Origin: Sorex araneus
Taxonomy: Eukaryota > Chordata > Mammalia > Eulipotyphla > Soricidae
DNA length: 64,000 nt
Assembly (NCBI RefSeq): GCF_027595985.1
Contig: NC_073307.1
Coordinates: forward strand, 121,189,678 to 121,253,677
Direction: 5' to 3'
The translations under genes and the position numbers were made by a program. The notes below the pieces were generated by a model. The model did no database searches. It was given only the letters and a program-made list of their open reading frames with translations, and was not told the origin of the DNA. Positions 46,715 through 58,143 of the stretch are shown here, piece by piece. Position 1 is the first letter of the stretch; every line of letters begins with the position of its first letter.

Positions 46715-46797
46715 CCACTGGGAATCGAAACCGGGTCAGCCACATGAAACGCAAATGCTCTACCCGCTGTGTGATCGCTCTAGTCCCAATTCTGATC
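46715..46797 (-). other. Gene-deletion scar: MRGPRX gene replaced by a SINE head fragment
   Basis: Left of this point (46490-46712) the DNA matches the 3' flank of pseudogene 2 (20013-20225 and 20480-20515). Right of it (46798-47210) the DNA matches the 5' flank of the genes (7061-7175 and 33820-34240). The whole coding exon and roughly 170 bases of leader that should lie between are absent. Only the head of a family A SINE (about 46721-46789, minus) sits in the gap. I infer a deletion that removed the gene, possibly by recombination involving the SINE. Confidence 0.75.
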
Positions 46798-47859
46798 TTT
46801 GTTATTAAGGCCTGTCATTTATCTATTGAATCACAGAGTTTCACAAATATGAAATGTTGCAAGGTCCTGATATTCCCACTAGTTTCCTAGGCCATGTCCC
46901 ATTGTACAGTGTCTGGAGGGGAGATTTCCTGACAGAATGCAAAGGCAGGAGTGGCACTCTGAAGTTATTCTTCTTCTGCTCTGGGCCTTCTGTTATTCAG
47001 AGGCATGAACTATGTGACATTTCAGTGACATTTCAAAGAGAAGAGGACACCAGGATTTGAAGGAATATGACCCTCAACTGCATGGTCAGTTATGTCAGCT
47101 CTCTGAAAACAGTGAGTTCTTACTCACGTTCATTCCTGTGTCCCAATGGCTAACATTTGTCAGGGTCACATGGATCATTACTTAAATATATAACAAATGA
47201 GTGGAGGATGGTTGGAACTAACCACACGTGTGTGTGTGGGGGTGAGGGTGGATAAGATAGAGAAGATACAACAAGGATAATGATAGCTGGGAATGATCAC
47301 ACTGGACAAGATCTCGGGGTTAAAACTAGGTCAGGCATATTCTTGATAACATTTCAGTTTCAATGTTACAACCACAAGGAGAGAGAGAGAGTAAGAGAGA
47401 GATAGAGAGAGAAAAAGAGAAAGAGGAAGAAAGAGAGAGAGAAAGAAGAAAAGTGTCTACCATAGAGGCAGACAGGGAGCCATCTGTTGGGTGTGGGGGG
47501 TGATGTGAGGGAACCTGGAGACACTGGTTCCCTGAAATCTACACTGGTGGGCTGACGGATGTTGGAAAACTGTATGACTGAAATCCATTCACGAGCGGCT
47601 TTGTAATGCTCTAAAAAATAAATAAAATGAAAAAACCCAAATGATTTAGGGGAAATTTTGATAGCAAGGAAAATGGAACAACATGCATAAAAACTGCAGA
47701 ATGGAATTGTCACCAGAGTAAGCATCTCAAAAACAAAATATCTTTACTTATCCTACTTTGTAAAGATTTTACATTTGAAAGTATTCATTAAACATGTACA
47801 ATGACCAGTTATGCCTTCTTGTGAGCTAAAGAGATAAGAGACTCTAGTGAGGTATGTTG
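46798..47859. repeat. Receptor 5'-flank block (U) of the deleted gene
   Basis: Follows 33835-34790 closely, including the GA-rich L1-like insertion at 47379-47640. No gene. Confidence 0.68.
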
Positions 47860-49915
47860 CCACCAGCAGGTTAACCTTTACCTGTGGGGTGAGTGCATCA
47901 GCATCCTGATAGTGCCTTTAGAATTCCTGATACCCCAAAATTGCCACTGTGCCTTGGCCAGACCCCAACAATGTGGTACTAATTTTATTAAGAAATTAAA
48001 CAGAGAAAAGCTAGGAGGTGGGGGGGTGAGGGGGAGGTCTACTGTGGTTCTTGGTGGTGGAATATGTGCACTGGTGAAGGAATGGTGTTTGAGCATTGTG
48101 TAACTGAGACTTAAGCCTGAAAGCTTAGTAACTAAAAAAAATATATTAGTAAAATATTTGATCAAGACTGCATAAAAAAAAGCTAGGTATGGGGGAGCCA
48201 CACCCACAAACCACCTCTGGCTCAGATATTCAAGTTCATTTATTGACCTTATTTCAGAGACCCACAGATAAATTTTGAAAACAATCAAAATTCGCAGTTA
48301 AATTCGGACCTGCACATGGATGAACAGACTGGATTAAATTGGAGAGGTGCCTTGGTGACGCGCCCAAGCAAAGCCCTCAACAACCACTTGCTTCCAAAAT
48401 CCAAAATCACCACCACACCTGTGGCCTGACTCCACCATCTCAGGATAGACCACACCAAGATATAATCTGCTGAAAATTCTAGTATGCGGTTTGGTGACTG
48501 AAATTTCCAGGCTTTCTCAGAGTTGGGGTGGACTACCTCCCCCCGCACTTCCCAATACGTATGTAAACACTGGCAATCACCCCCACGAACCAACTCCAGA
48601 GGCACCCTGTAAGCTCTATTACCGGCCTTGTTTCAGAGACCCCTAAATATATCTCTAAAGAGATCAAAAGCTGCAGTTAAGCTCAGATACATAAAGGGCT
48701 CAAGAGACCAGGGTAAACTAGAGGGGGGCGGGTTGGCCTGTTCCCACGCAAGTAGAGCCCCTGACAGCCATTTGCTTCCACAACAAAATCACCGCCATAC
48801 CCCTAGCCTGGATCCACCATCTCAGGATGGACATCACCAAGATATAATCTGCTGAAAATTTTGTAATGTGGATCCTAGCACACCAACGGTCCTGGCCCAG
48901 AGACACAGCAGTAGTGAGTCCTGGAGGATACTGCAGAGCTGGAAATCTCTCTGGACCCCATACCGAGCCAATTTCACCAGGGCACCCCAGATGGAGCAGG
49001 TGCAGTCCCCTGCCTACTCCAGATGGAAACCTCTGTGACCAAGAGCTTCCACAAGCAATGCCCAGACATGCGGGTTCCTGGACCATTCGCCTCCCCGCGC
49101 CCTCTTAGCACACCAACAACCCTGGTCCAGTGATACAGCTGCAAGTCCCTGAAGAAACGGCAGCTAGAGATCTCTCTGGACCCCATAATGAGTCAGTTTC
49201 TCCAGGGCATCCCGGTTGTAGCAGGTGCAGCCTCCTAGCCTACTCCAGATGAAATCCTGGTGATCACAAGCTTCCACAAACAAGGCCCCCACTATGCGGA
49301 TTCCAGGACTAAATCTCCAGGCTGCATTGTTGCAGAGAACTTGGGCTGTCTTATCCCAGTCCCTGTCCGCCCATAATTTGCCTCTGGGTGCCCTCTTAGC
49401 ACACCAACAACTCTGTCCCAGAGACTCCCAATTGAATCCCAAAATGCATTAGTGCCTTACAGAGATGACTCTGGAACACAACCATATGCAACCTAGAAAT
49501 TGACATTTGCAATCATGGTCACAAAAGTTATCATGATATTCAAAATGAGCAACAGAAAAAAAATTATCTAGCATCTGCCCCTGGAAGGTAGGCTGGAATG
49601 ATAGTGGCAAAATTGGAGCAAGATATAATGCCCAATTTAGATGAGAGTATTGGGGAAATTGTCTGCCATAGAGGCAGGTGATGACTGGGATTTGGAGGCC
49701 TGGTGGATATATATAGAACATTGGCAGTGGAAAATATGCTGGTGGAGGGATGGGTGTTTTATCATTATATGGCTGAATCTCAAACATGAAAGCTTTGTAG
49801 CTATCTCACAGTGACACAATAAAATAAACAAAAAGTAATGTGGACTTCATGTCCAATTCAATCAGCTTAATCAATAGCTGAACGATAAGCAGTACTCCTA
49901 CATGATTGAAAAAAG
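47860..49915 (+). mobile_element. Composite retroelement(s) with L1-like 3' ends and tandem monomers
   Basis: An L1-like 3' end at 47985-48150 is followed by sequence with a partly repeated 390-base plan (48190-48570 vs 48590-48860: 'caccatctcaggat', 'gatataatctgctgaaaatt'), then three units starting 'ctagcacaccaac' at about 48877, 49107 and 49397. The L1-like 3' end proper is at 49550-49825, followed by about 90 bases ending in a short A-run. The outer flanks are similar (GATAAGAGACTCTAGTGAGG at about 47833 and GTAAGAGACTCCAGTAAGTA at about 49916), suggesting a target duplication and a 3'-transduced segment. No long open frame. Confidence 0.55.
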
Positions 49916-50382
49916 GTAAGAGACTCCAGTAAGTATCTGCTAATTTTAAAGGATATTGTTTATCATGATAAATAAAACTCAATGAAATTTTAATATTTTA
50001 GTATGGGAAAGGTATGTAATTAATGGAGAGAGGAGGCAGTGGGGGGCTGAATTAGAGACTTCATTATTTATTTAATACTGATGCATATCAAAGTATAGAA
50101 GAGAGATAAAATTTGCAGTTTTTTAGTAAGCATTTCTATAAAGGATTCTTTGAGGAACCGGCTAGAATATTAATATTTTGTTTGGTTTTATGTTTCTGGC
50201 ATCCCTGGTGCTTCTCAGGGATTATAACTGGTTATATATGCAGAAATGACTCCTCTACATGCTTGGGGGATCATATGGGATCCTGAGAATGGAGCCCAAG
50301 CTGGCCCCATGCAAGGCAAATGCCCGACTGCTGTACTATCACTGGGCCCCATGGAGACTGGTTATGGGTAAGGTGCCTTTTA
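49103..50382 (+). repeat. 1.3-kb duplicated segment, copy Y
   Basis: Partner of 45165-46469. Here the segment lies in the expected order inside the U block and continues to 50720 as in 39400-39780, so I take Y as the source and X as the derived copy. Contains the old antisense SINE at 50165-50351. Confidence 0.78.
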
Positions 50383-51659
50383 CCAGAGTGACTTGTGATG
50401 TAAGCACAAATGCTCATTTGAACTTCAATTTGGGAAAAGCTGTCCAATCAAGTGAAGAAGAGCTGATGGGTTAGTTCTAGTCAAGAAAAAATTCTCTCTT
50501 TGGGTTTTCTCAAAAATAAATTGAGTTAACAGATCAAAACTGGTGGCTCTGAGAGGCTGACAGGAGGCTGAGTAGAGGGCCTTTTTGGTCATGGGATGAC
50601 ACTGAAATCCAGCAGTGGGTGTGCTGAGTGAGTGACCTATGTAAAGGTATAAAATTAAGCCTTGAATTTCATATCTAAGTAACTGAATCCATTCAAAATT
50701 AATGTAAAAAGTATGAAAATGTTAAGAAAATACTATCATTTCCATATAGAGAAAAGAGAATGGAAGCACAAAGGGTTTGAGTAGTAGATACCTGATTGCT
50801 CAAATACAATTGGTGTAGCGCTGTTCTGAATATCCAGGTCTGGGTCAGTTGTTTTTCCTTTCCCAACTGTACCGATCCACTTGTAAAATGGAATGGTGCC
50901 TACTTAAAGAGAAGGGAGAGAAAGATGCCAGTAAGTTTATATAGATCCCAGGAGGAATATAATGATTTGGGAGGGTTTTTTTAATCGCCTGGGTTATACA
51001 ATTTCAAATGTTAAAGATATTTTATAAACTCTACTAAGAAAGTTTTTACCATTTAAAATAAATAAAGTTTTTTTTAGCTTGATAATAACGTTACTGTCGG
51101 ATTTCATGGATTAAACATTCTAGCACCACACATGTCCTGTGGTCTCACTTTGCTCCATCTTTGTTCCAGTGTCCCAATCCCTCTGTTTTTCCTTCCATTA
51201 TCTTCTCAATATCATAGGTTTTCCACTGATGTCCAGTTCTCAGCTTCTTTTAGTCTTGGACATTTATTATTCCCTTACACTATTTCTTTATGAAATTGTT
51301 TATTCTATATATGTCTTTTTATTTCTAACTTCACTTACAAAAAAATCAATCCACATAGCAAGCAACGAATTGGATGTTTTTTCAAGCCTCCCAAGAACAA
51401 TGCTCAAAGGCACAAAAGGCACTAGGAAAGGAGAACCATTGTTCTACAAATCAGAAAACGTAAATAGTAGGAGGACATCCTCCCCTGAACAAGTCATACA
51501 ATGAACTTGATTTCTCTTTCTTTTTTATTGAATCACCGTAAGATCCTCTTACAAAGCTTTCATGTTTGAGTTTCAGTCATACAATGATTGGACACCCATC
51601 ACTCCACCAGGGCACATTTTCCACCACAAATGAGGAGGGCTTATTTTTATGGAGATGAT
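50383..51659. repeat. Receptor 5'-flank block (U), distal part, of the deleted gene
   Basis: Follows 39400-40844 and 7830-9030. Includes the short L1-like 3' end at 51511-51630 shared with 8852-8965. No gene. Confidence 0.65.
51511..51630 (-). mobile_element. Short L1-like 3' end, shared with 8852-8965
   Basis: Same element at the same site as in block 1 ('ttttattgaatcaccgtaag', 'cactccaccagggcac'). Confidence 0.78.
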
Positions 51660-52440
51660 AAGCCATCAAATTTCTCTTGAGTTTTGCACTCTTGGTGGCC
51701 TGAGTGAGAAGAGGTAAATAACAAACATATTCCCATTCATCAGGGCACATGTCCTATTCACTCATTGCACTTAACATAAATATCAGTTGTGACTAGTATT
51801 TGTCTTTTATATATCCAGAAAAAAAAAACTTAGAAACCTGAACGTTCTTCATGTTTGTTGTGGTTATAATAACACTCATTATTACAATCTGTTCCTGTAG
51901 CACTATTCCCTTTGACTATTTATTGTAATAGCCATATTCACAGAGAAGAGGGATAATTAATGAGAATAAATGACTTGGGATCCAGGTAGGTCAACATAGG
52001 CCCTGATCCTGGAACCACACTCAAGGTATTTCAGGTTTTCTGCCTTATTATTTAAAATGAGAGGATCTTCCATCAACTGTCTCTAAATGGGGCAGTTCCT
52101 AAGGAAGAATCAGGGTTGAGAGACTTCAATTACCCATTATGTCCATTCTCCTCAGAAATATTATTCAGGGTGTGGGAACAGGGCTGCCTGATCCTGGCTG
52201 GTACCAAGCAACCCAAGGAATTGGGCTAATATCATCATTGGACAGCTGATCTGGTGAGGGCAGAAGTAAGGCACTGACTCTTGGTATTCTGCCTTCTTTT
52301 CTCCCCTTGGCTGTTTGCTACATGCCACAGAAGACGACACAGTCTTAACACATTAAAAAAATTAAGGGAAATACAAAAAAATGGTAGAGGCATGGGTCCT
52401 CAAGACTCAGGTCTGTTTTAGATATTTTAGTTCATTTAAA

Positions 52441-53203
52441 GAGACCAGCGTGGAACGCCTTCAAGAGCATCAAAAAAGTGGTAAAGAGGACGAAGAACCT
52501 CCGGCTCCGGGCACATCTTTTTGACTCCACTGTTCTTCCTGTACTAACATATGGCTCACAGACCTGGGCCCTATGAAAACAGGATGAGAACGCTATTTGG
52601 ATATCCCAAAGAAGAATCAAAAGAGCTATGCTTGGAGTATCACATTTCACTCAAGTAAGAGAAGAAATCCGGAGTTCCGACCTCCATTGACGGTCAAGAA
52701 TCAGGGATTCTGTCTTGTTTGCCAAGGAGTCAAAAATCAGATGGGTCATGGGGCCGGAGCGATAGCATAGCGGGTAGGGCGTTTGCCTTGCACGCGGCCG
52801 ACCCGGGTTCGATCCCCGGCATCCCATATGGTCCCCCAAGCACTGCCAGGAGCAATTCCTGAGTGCAAAGCCAGGAGTAACCCCTGAGCATCCCTGGGTG
52901 TGACCCAAAAAAAAAAAAGCAAAAAAAAAATCAGATGGGTCAAACAGAGTTCCAGAGATGAACGTTGGACTAGAGCTGTTACTGACTGGATTCCACGGGA
53001 TGTCAAAAGACCGCGTGGCCATCCACCTATGAGATTGTCAGACTTCTTTGTCAAAACCCTGAATGAACAGTTTGAGACTCTTCCTGTTCCTGCAGTGAGC
53101 AGATATCATTGGGCTACACTAGAATGCAACAGGGATGGAGACTTTACTGGCCTCAGCTTGAGCAAGTCGAAGATCAATAGGATGACAAGTGATGCAAGTG
53201 ATA
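52441..53203 (+). mobile_element. RTE-clade LINE fragment (R4), interrupted by a SINE
   Basis: C-terminal region with stops: SETWAL-like codons (52560), SHFTQVREEIRSSD (52640-52680), then after the SINE WTRAVTDWIPRDVKRPRGHP (52970-53025), DFFVKTLNEQFETL and YHWATLECNRD. Tail 'aggatgacaagtgatgcaag'. Flanked by TTCATTTAAA (left) and TTCACTTCAA (right). The intact site is visible at 9765-9785. Confidence 0.9.
52749..52930 (+). mobile_element. SINE family A nested in RTE copy R4
   Basis: Nearly unmutated sense copy (GGGGCCGGAGCGATAGCATA head, GGTTCGATCCC B box, poly-A). Perfect duplication TCAGATGGGTCA at 52737-52748 and 52931-52942, which is RTE sequence. Among the youngest insertions in the window. 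Confidence 0.97.
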
Positions 53204-53334
53204 AATTCACTTCAACCACATGTTATTCTTTCTTTCAAAGTAAAATAATGAGCATGAAATAATTAAAAATATCTGCTCATCACCGTATTTCCAAATAAAT
53301 ATCAATTTATACTGAGAATGATTTATTATCATGA

Positions 53335-53888
53335 AATCCCCGTTGATTATCTAGTTGCTCGAGCTGTCTCAATAACCTCTACATTTGTCCTATCCCTGAG
53401 ATTTTAGAAGCCTCTCTCTTCTCGGCCTTCCCAACAGTGCCGCATTAGAGGTTCTTTCAGGGTCAGGGGAATGAGATTCAGCTGGTTACTGGCTTTGCCA
53501 TATGGATAGACTATGGGAAGCTTGTGAGGCTGTCCCATGTGGGCAGGAAATCTCAGTAGCTCGCTAGATCCTCCCAGAGGCAAAGTTTCTCTAGTTCCTC
53601 CCAGAGGGAAAGGTAGGCAAGGCGGCCAAGTGCTTTTGGGAGCTTGCTTTTAAGTCTCTGGATGTTGGCCGTTGATGGGATTACAAACACCTGTGTTCCT
53701 CTGCCGGTACCTTCATGAGTAAGGCTTGTAGAACCTGTGAAGAGGGGCCTTGAGCATGGCTGTGGCTAGATTCTGGTAGTCTTCGGCCGCCGGAAGCTCT
53801 GCTCGTGGTGGGGAGGGAAGCTGGAGCCCATCCCCTCTGAGGGGCCCCGAGGAAGACAGCCAGGTGTGCAAGCAAGAGACTCTGACCG
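53335..53888 (-). mobile_element. Element C, near-complete antisense copy
   Basis: Left: RTE-like tail ('cccgttgattatc', 'ataacctctacatttgtcct'), then 'tatccctgagattttagaag', 'tttcagggtcaggggaatga', 'catgtgggcaggaaatctca', 'cggccaagtg', 'tctctggatgttggcc', and the GC-rich 5' part ending 'gaagacagccaggtgtgcaa'. Collinear with 31404-31977 in reverse. Confidence 0.75.
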
Positions 53889-55839
53889 AATCATTCCAAA
53901 GAAATTATACCTATTAAGATATAAAAACCAAAATGTAAAGGAAACAACTTGATGGTATACAGTGAATAAGAGATCCATCACCCAGAGAAAATCCCAGAAA
54001 CTACTTCTGTGTACAATCTAAGAAGATAGTCTTCTTCCTTTATGAGGAAACCTCATTTGCATATTCACCATGATGATGCATTCAGGAGGAAATATCTTGG
54101 CCTCATAGATGTATTCTCATTTCTTCTGACTCTGGTGCATCATAAAAATGAGATGTGAAAATATCGAAGGACAGCCATTTGAAATACTTTCTCCCTGACA
54201 GACTGTGAGTTTGAAGTGACACAGGTAGGCAGTGAGCAAGACAAAACATCCTACCCGCTGGAATATCTCATTGTCTCCTGACTTTCTGTTTTTTCTTGGA
54301 GTATTCACATTGCTCCGATTTTGAGGTTCATAGATGTGTCTTACAATAAGAAAACAGCAGTGACTTTGGAAATAAGTTTGATAAATTTACCTGCTTTGCA
54401 TTCTTCCTTTATGTGGCAAGCTGACTCCTGTTGGCAGAAGATTCTGTGAAAATTCACCTTTTTTTTTGAAACCCTTCTCTGCCCAACTAAAGACCCCTTG
54501 AAAGAAGTGGATGTTAGTGAGAAGGAGGCTTATCAAATATCCCAGGTTCTTCTGTGAGTTGCTGTTCAGAGACCTGCTGTCAACTGTGAGCACAAACTGT
54601 GAGCACAATGTCTTTGGTGTCATGATTACTCTGGGGATGTGTCAGGAGATCTAACCCCTATCTCAGCCTGTATTTCTCCACTGTAGTACACGTCCCTGCT
54701 AGTGGTTCCTGTGGATTGTCTCACTGACAGCTCTGTGCCTGGACAGCACACAGAGCAATGTGAGTCGAGTCTGTGAAGATTTTTAATTAGGTTTAAAGTG
54801 CACATTTCTTATCTGACACTCAGACTCTACCTGGCTCACTTAAATTTTTTTGTTTTATGGCAATAAATTAGTAGCTTCAATTTTCCTTATAATTGGCTAC
54901 AGAAGTTTATCGACTCATATAATATCTACTGATCTCATCTTTGGTAGCAGCACTTTGGTTCATCTTCACATCTAAATCCTTTTGCCATGATTATTGATTT
55001 GAATAATTGGCATATGTATTTTCACCTGCCAATTTGAACTAGAGAACCATTTTTATTGATATAAGTTATTAGAATATGACAGTAAATTTAGAGTTTTTCA
55101 GATTTATAATTAAACTTACTTGTTGATAATTTGCTAATACTCTCAAGAAAAATTGAATAATATGCAAAATCAACCAATTATGGATAATTAGAATCAGTGC
55201 AAAGTCACCATTTTCAATGGCTTAAATGTCAATTTAAATCACTCACAATTGTATTTTTCCCCTGAAGAATAAAAATGCAAAACATTTCTTTGTCAGATGC
55301 GGTGAAAGTGTGGGTTGAAACATTCTCTCACATTTTTGACAGAAAATTTGACAGAATCGGCAAGCAGGGACATTTAAAATTTGTATAAGGACATATAAAT
55401 ATCATTCATTTTCCTCCTTTACTTTCTTATGCAGTAATTGATTTACAGTGATGTTTGTGCACATGCTAAATACATAATGCTGAGTTTACACATATAGAAT
55501 TCTTTGCCGTATTATCACCAAAAGTCAAAGTGCTCAATACACGGAATCAATTGCAATGTATATGAAAACCAGCACTTCTGTAGCTGTACAAAATTGTAAT
55601 ATATTGATTTGGAATGGTTTCTAAGTTAATACTCTTTTTTTGTCAAACATCTGTGAATAATGCACATTAAGGAATTCATAACTGCAACATCAAAAAAACT
55701 CACAAAACTCAGTACCATAAAGACATTTAACCCAATGCCCAAGTCAAAGAGCTTAATAGACTTCTTCAAAGTGTACCTACCCATTACTAGTAGGCATAGC
55801 AGACAACAAACTCTTCTTCACTCTTACTTGTAACACCAT

Positions 55840-56076
55840 AGCTCGTAGTACCATAGTCTGGTTGTTCATTGATTTGCTCCAGTGGGCACCAGTCACGTCT
55901 GCATTGTGAGACTTGTTGTTACTGTTTTTGGCATATAGAATATGATATGGGTAGCTTGTCAGGCTCTGCCATGAGGGCAGATATTCTTGGTAGCTTGCCT
56001 GGCTCTCTGGGAAAGATGGAAGAATTGAACCCCGGTCAGCCGCATATAAGGCAAACGCCTTATCCGCTGTGCTAAG
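55840..56076 (-). mobile_element. SINE family B
   Basis: Antisense: tail 'ggttgttcattgatttgct', 'gagacttgttgttactgttt', two 'agcttg' motifs, head 'aaggcaaacgccttatccgc'. Confidence 0.88.
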
Positions 56077-56448
56077 TTGAAATAAAAGTCAAAAGGAGGG
56101 CTTCTTGTGGCTCAGAGGAGGTAGAGGAGAGGACCTGCATATGAGGAGCTTGGTTCAATTCCATGTCCCACATCAATAAATGCATAATATAATAACCTCA
56201 CTATCACCTCACATTTGAGAAGGTAGTATGTATCACAAAGATAAGAAACATCGAGGCTTTATAAATATGTGATATGAAGTGAATTATTGTACAGTGTTGG
56301 TGGATTTAAAATTGGCCTTCTGTCTTTTTCTGTAGTGTAATACTTCTTTAAACTATAGAAATAATCAAGATGTCTCATAACAGAAGTGAAGATAATGAAC
56401 TTGTGGTACACACATTATATATACACATATTGTTCCACTATATATCAT
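56077..56448. repeat. Distal block shared with 11993-12530, with an old tRNA-like SINE
   Basis: At about 56098-56200 a sequence with A-box-like 'tggctcagaggaggtag' and B-box-like 'ggttcaattcc' spaced as in a tRNA gene; a more degraded copy lies at 12072-12165. An old SINE of a third type is my best reading. Confidence 0.5.
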
Positions 56449-56454
56449 ATCTAG

Positions 56455-57811
56455 TGTAGGATGACATTACTTTTCCTTTCCCCCCTTTGCCCCAAGGAGC
56501 GCATCCCAGTTTTTCCCGGAGTTTAGGCTTACCCCAGTAATACCCATCAAGGTGTTCCAGTGTCATTCCCATCTTTTTGTTTAGTTGTAATCACTTCTCT
56601 ATGCTCTCTTCTCCAAAACAGTTAATCCGTTTTCCCTTAATCTGACTCTGCAAATTTGTAAGGTCAGACCTTCCTAGGACACTGAATATTATAACATTGC
56701 CTTTCTCCCCTCTTTATGCCTTTTGAATAATTTACTTTAAAGCTATGTCTTTTTTGTATAGACACAAGAAGACAATATTATGTTTTTGTAACTTGGGACT
56801 TAATTGGATTCAAATATTATTCCCTCCTGGGCATCTGCTTTCTCCACTTAAGCCTCAGTTGCCCTCAGTTCCTAGAACTCCCAAAGCAGGGTCCCGATGA
56901 GGGACGGGACAGATCCAGGGCAAGCGGTGAGTTATGTGCTACCCTGGCATCGAGATGGGCCTGGCCAAAGTGCCTAATTCTTTTTTTTTTGCTTTTTTTT
57001 TTTTTGGGTCACACCTGGCGATGCACAGGGTTACCCCTGGCTCTGCACTCAGGAATTACCCCTGGCCGTGCTCAGGGGACCATATGGGATGCTGGGATTT
57101 GAACCCGGGTCGGCCGCGTGCAAGGCAAACGCCCTACCCGCTGTGCTATCTCTCCAGCCCCCAAAGTGCCTAATTCTTAACTATAAGTTAAGAGCTTGAT
57201 CATAGACAAATGCTGTCATGATCCAAAAGTAATGATGAGACTAGGACCCTGCTAGGGATAGGAAAGACTGATCTGGCCTGAGCACTGTAGTCTGAGATCA
57301 AGATGGCCCCATGAGAGCAATTCTATAAGCTTTAATGCATTTCTTATTGTGTCCATACAAAATGATTAATATTAATTCTTATATGTTTGCTGGCTGAGGA
57401 GAGGAGAAACACACTTATGGGACTCCACCCTTGGGTGGATCCTCCTGCTGAAAGGGAGTCAGTCCTAGGTGAAGCATCCCCTGAGGGAAAGGAACCTCAA
57501 CCCTATAGATGGTGACCACACCTATGTGTACACCCCGAGCCCCTCATGCTGGGGAGATTTAACTAGGCTGTAAGAGTGGGTTGGGGGGCCAGATCCAGAG
57601 ATCCAGAGAGAGATCGAGAGCTGGGAGAGAAACAGAGGGAGAGAATGAAATAAACTGATTGAGCAACCAGTTTGGCCTTCTTCCTTCCGTCGCCTGCCCT
57701 TGACCTACAGCACACACAGCGGTTCCGGAGCACCGAACGTGGGTGGTGTGACAGAGCCGCTCGGAGAGCCCGCGAGTGCACACGCCCCTCAGTGTGCCTT
57801 AGTTTTTTACA
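56455..57811 (+). mobile_element. Solo LTR of an endogenous retrovirus, with a SINE inside
   Basis: Ends TGTAGG...TTTACA, flanked by ATCTAG (56449-56454) and ATCTAA (57812-57817), a 6-base duplication with one change. Polyadenylation signal AATAAA near 57649, followed by a U5-like stretch. About 1.18 kb without the SINE. No gag, pol or env is seen next to it, so it is a solo LTR. Orientation is taken from the polyadenylation signal. Confidence 0.75.
56983..57160 (-). mobile_element. SINE family A nested in the LTR
   Basis: Antisense near-consensus copy with an 18-base perfect duplication CCAAAGTGCCTAATTCTT at 56965-56982 and 57161-57178. Confidence 0.96.
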
Positions 57812-57817
57812 ATCTAA

Positions 57818-57893
57818 ATTGCATTCTAATATATATATATATATAGTGCATATATTATATATACACATAATATTCATTATAATGTATATATAC
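57818..57893. repeat. TA-rich tract
   Basis: (TA)n-rich low-complexity sequence between the LTR and a SINE B; it supplies the SINE's target duplication ATGTATATATA. Confidence 0.6.
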
Positions 57894-58143
57894 TGTATCA
57901 CTGTCACTGTCATCCCATTGCTCATCAATTTGTTTGAGCAGGCACAATAACGTCTCTCATTGTGAAACTTATTGTTACTGTTTTTGGCATATCCAATATG
58001 CCACGGGTAGCTTGCCAGGCTCTGTCGTATAGATGCAATACTCTCAGTAACTTGCCGGGCTCTCCAAGAGGGGTGCAGGAATCAAACATGGGTCAGCCGT
58101 GTGAAAGGCAAATGCCCTACCACTGTGCTATTGCTTCAGCCCA
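57894..58143 (-). mobile_element. SINE family B with target duplication
   Basis: Antisense full-length copy with a (CACTGT)n-type 3' end at left; ATGTATATATA on both sides. Confidence 0.92.

Larger units (their letters stand above)
51660..55839. repeat. Upstream module, copy 7
   Basis: Best match to copy 2. Interrupted by an RTE with nested SINE (52441-53203) and by element C (53335-53888). No gene. Confidence 0.72.

Noticed and set aside
52749..52930. tRNA gene suggested by intact A and B boxes
   Set aside because: The boxes belong to a SINE head; the rest of a tRNA cloverleaf is missing and the unit is dispersed with target duplications.
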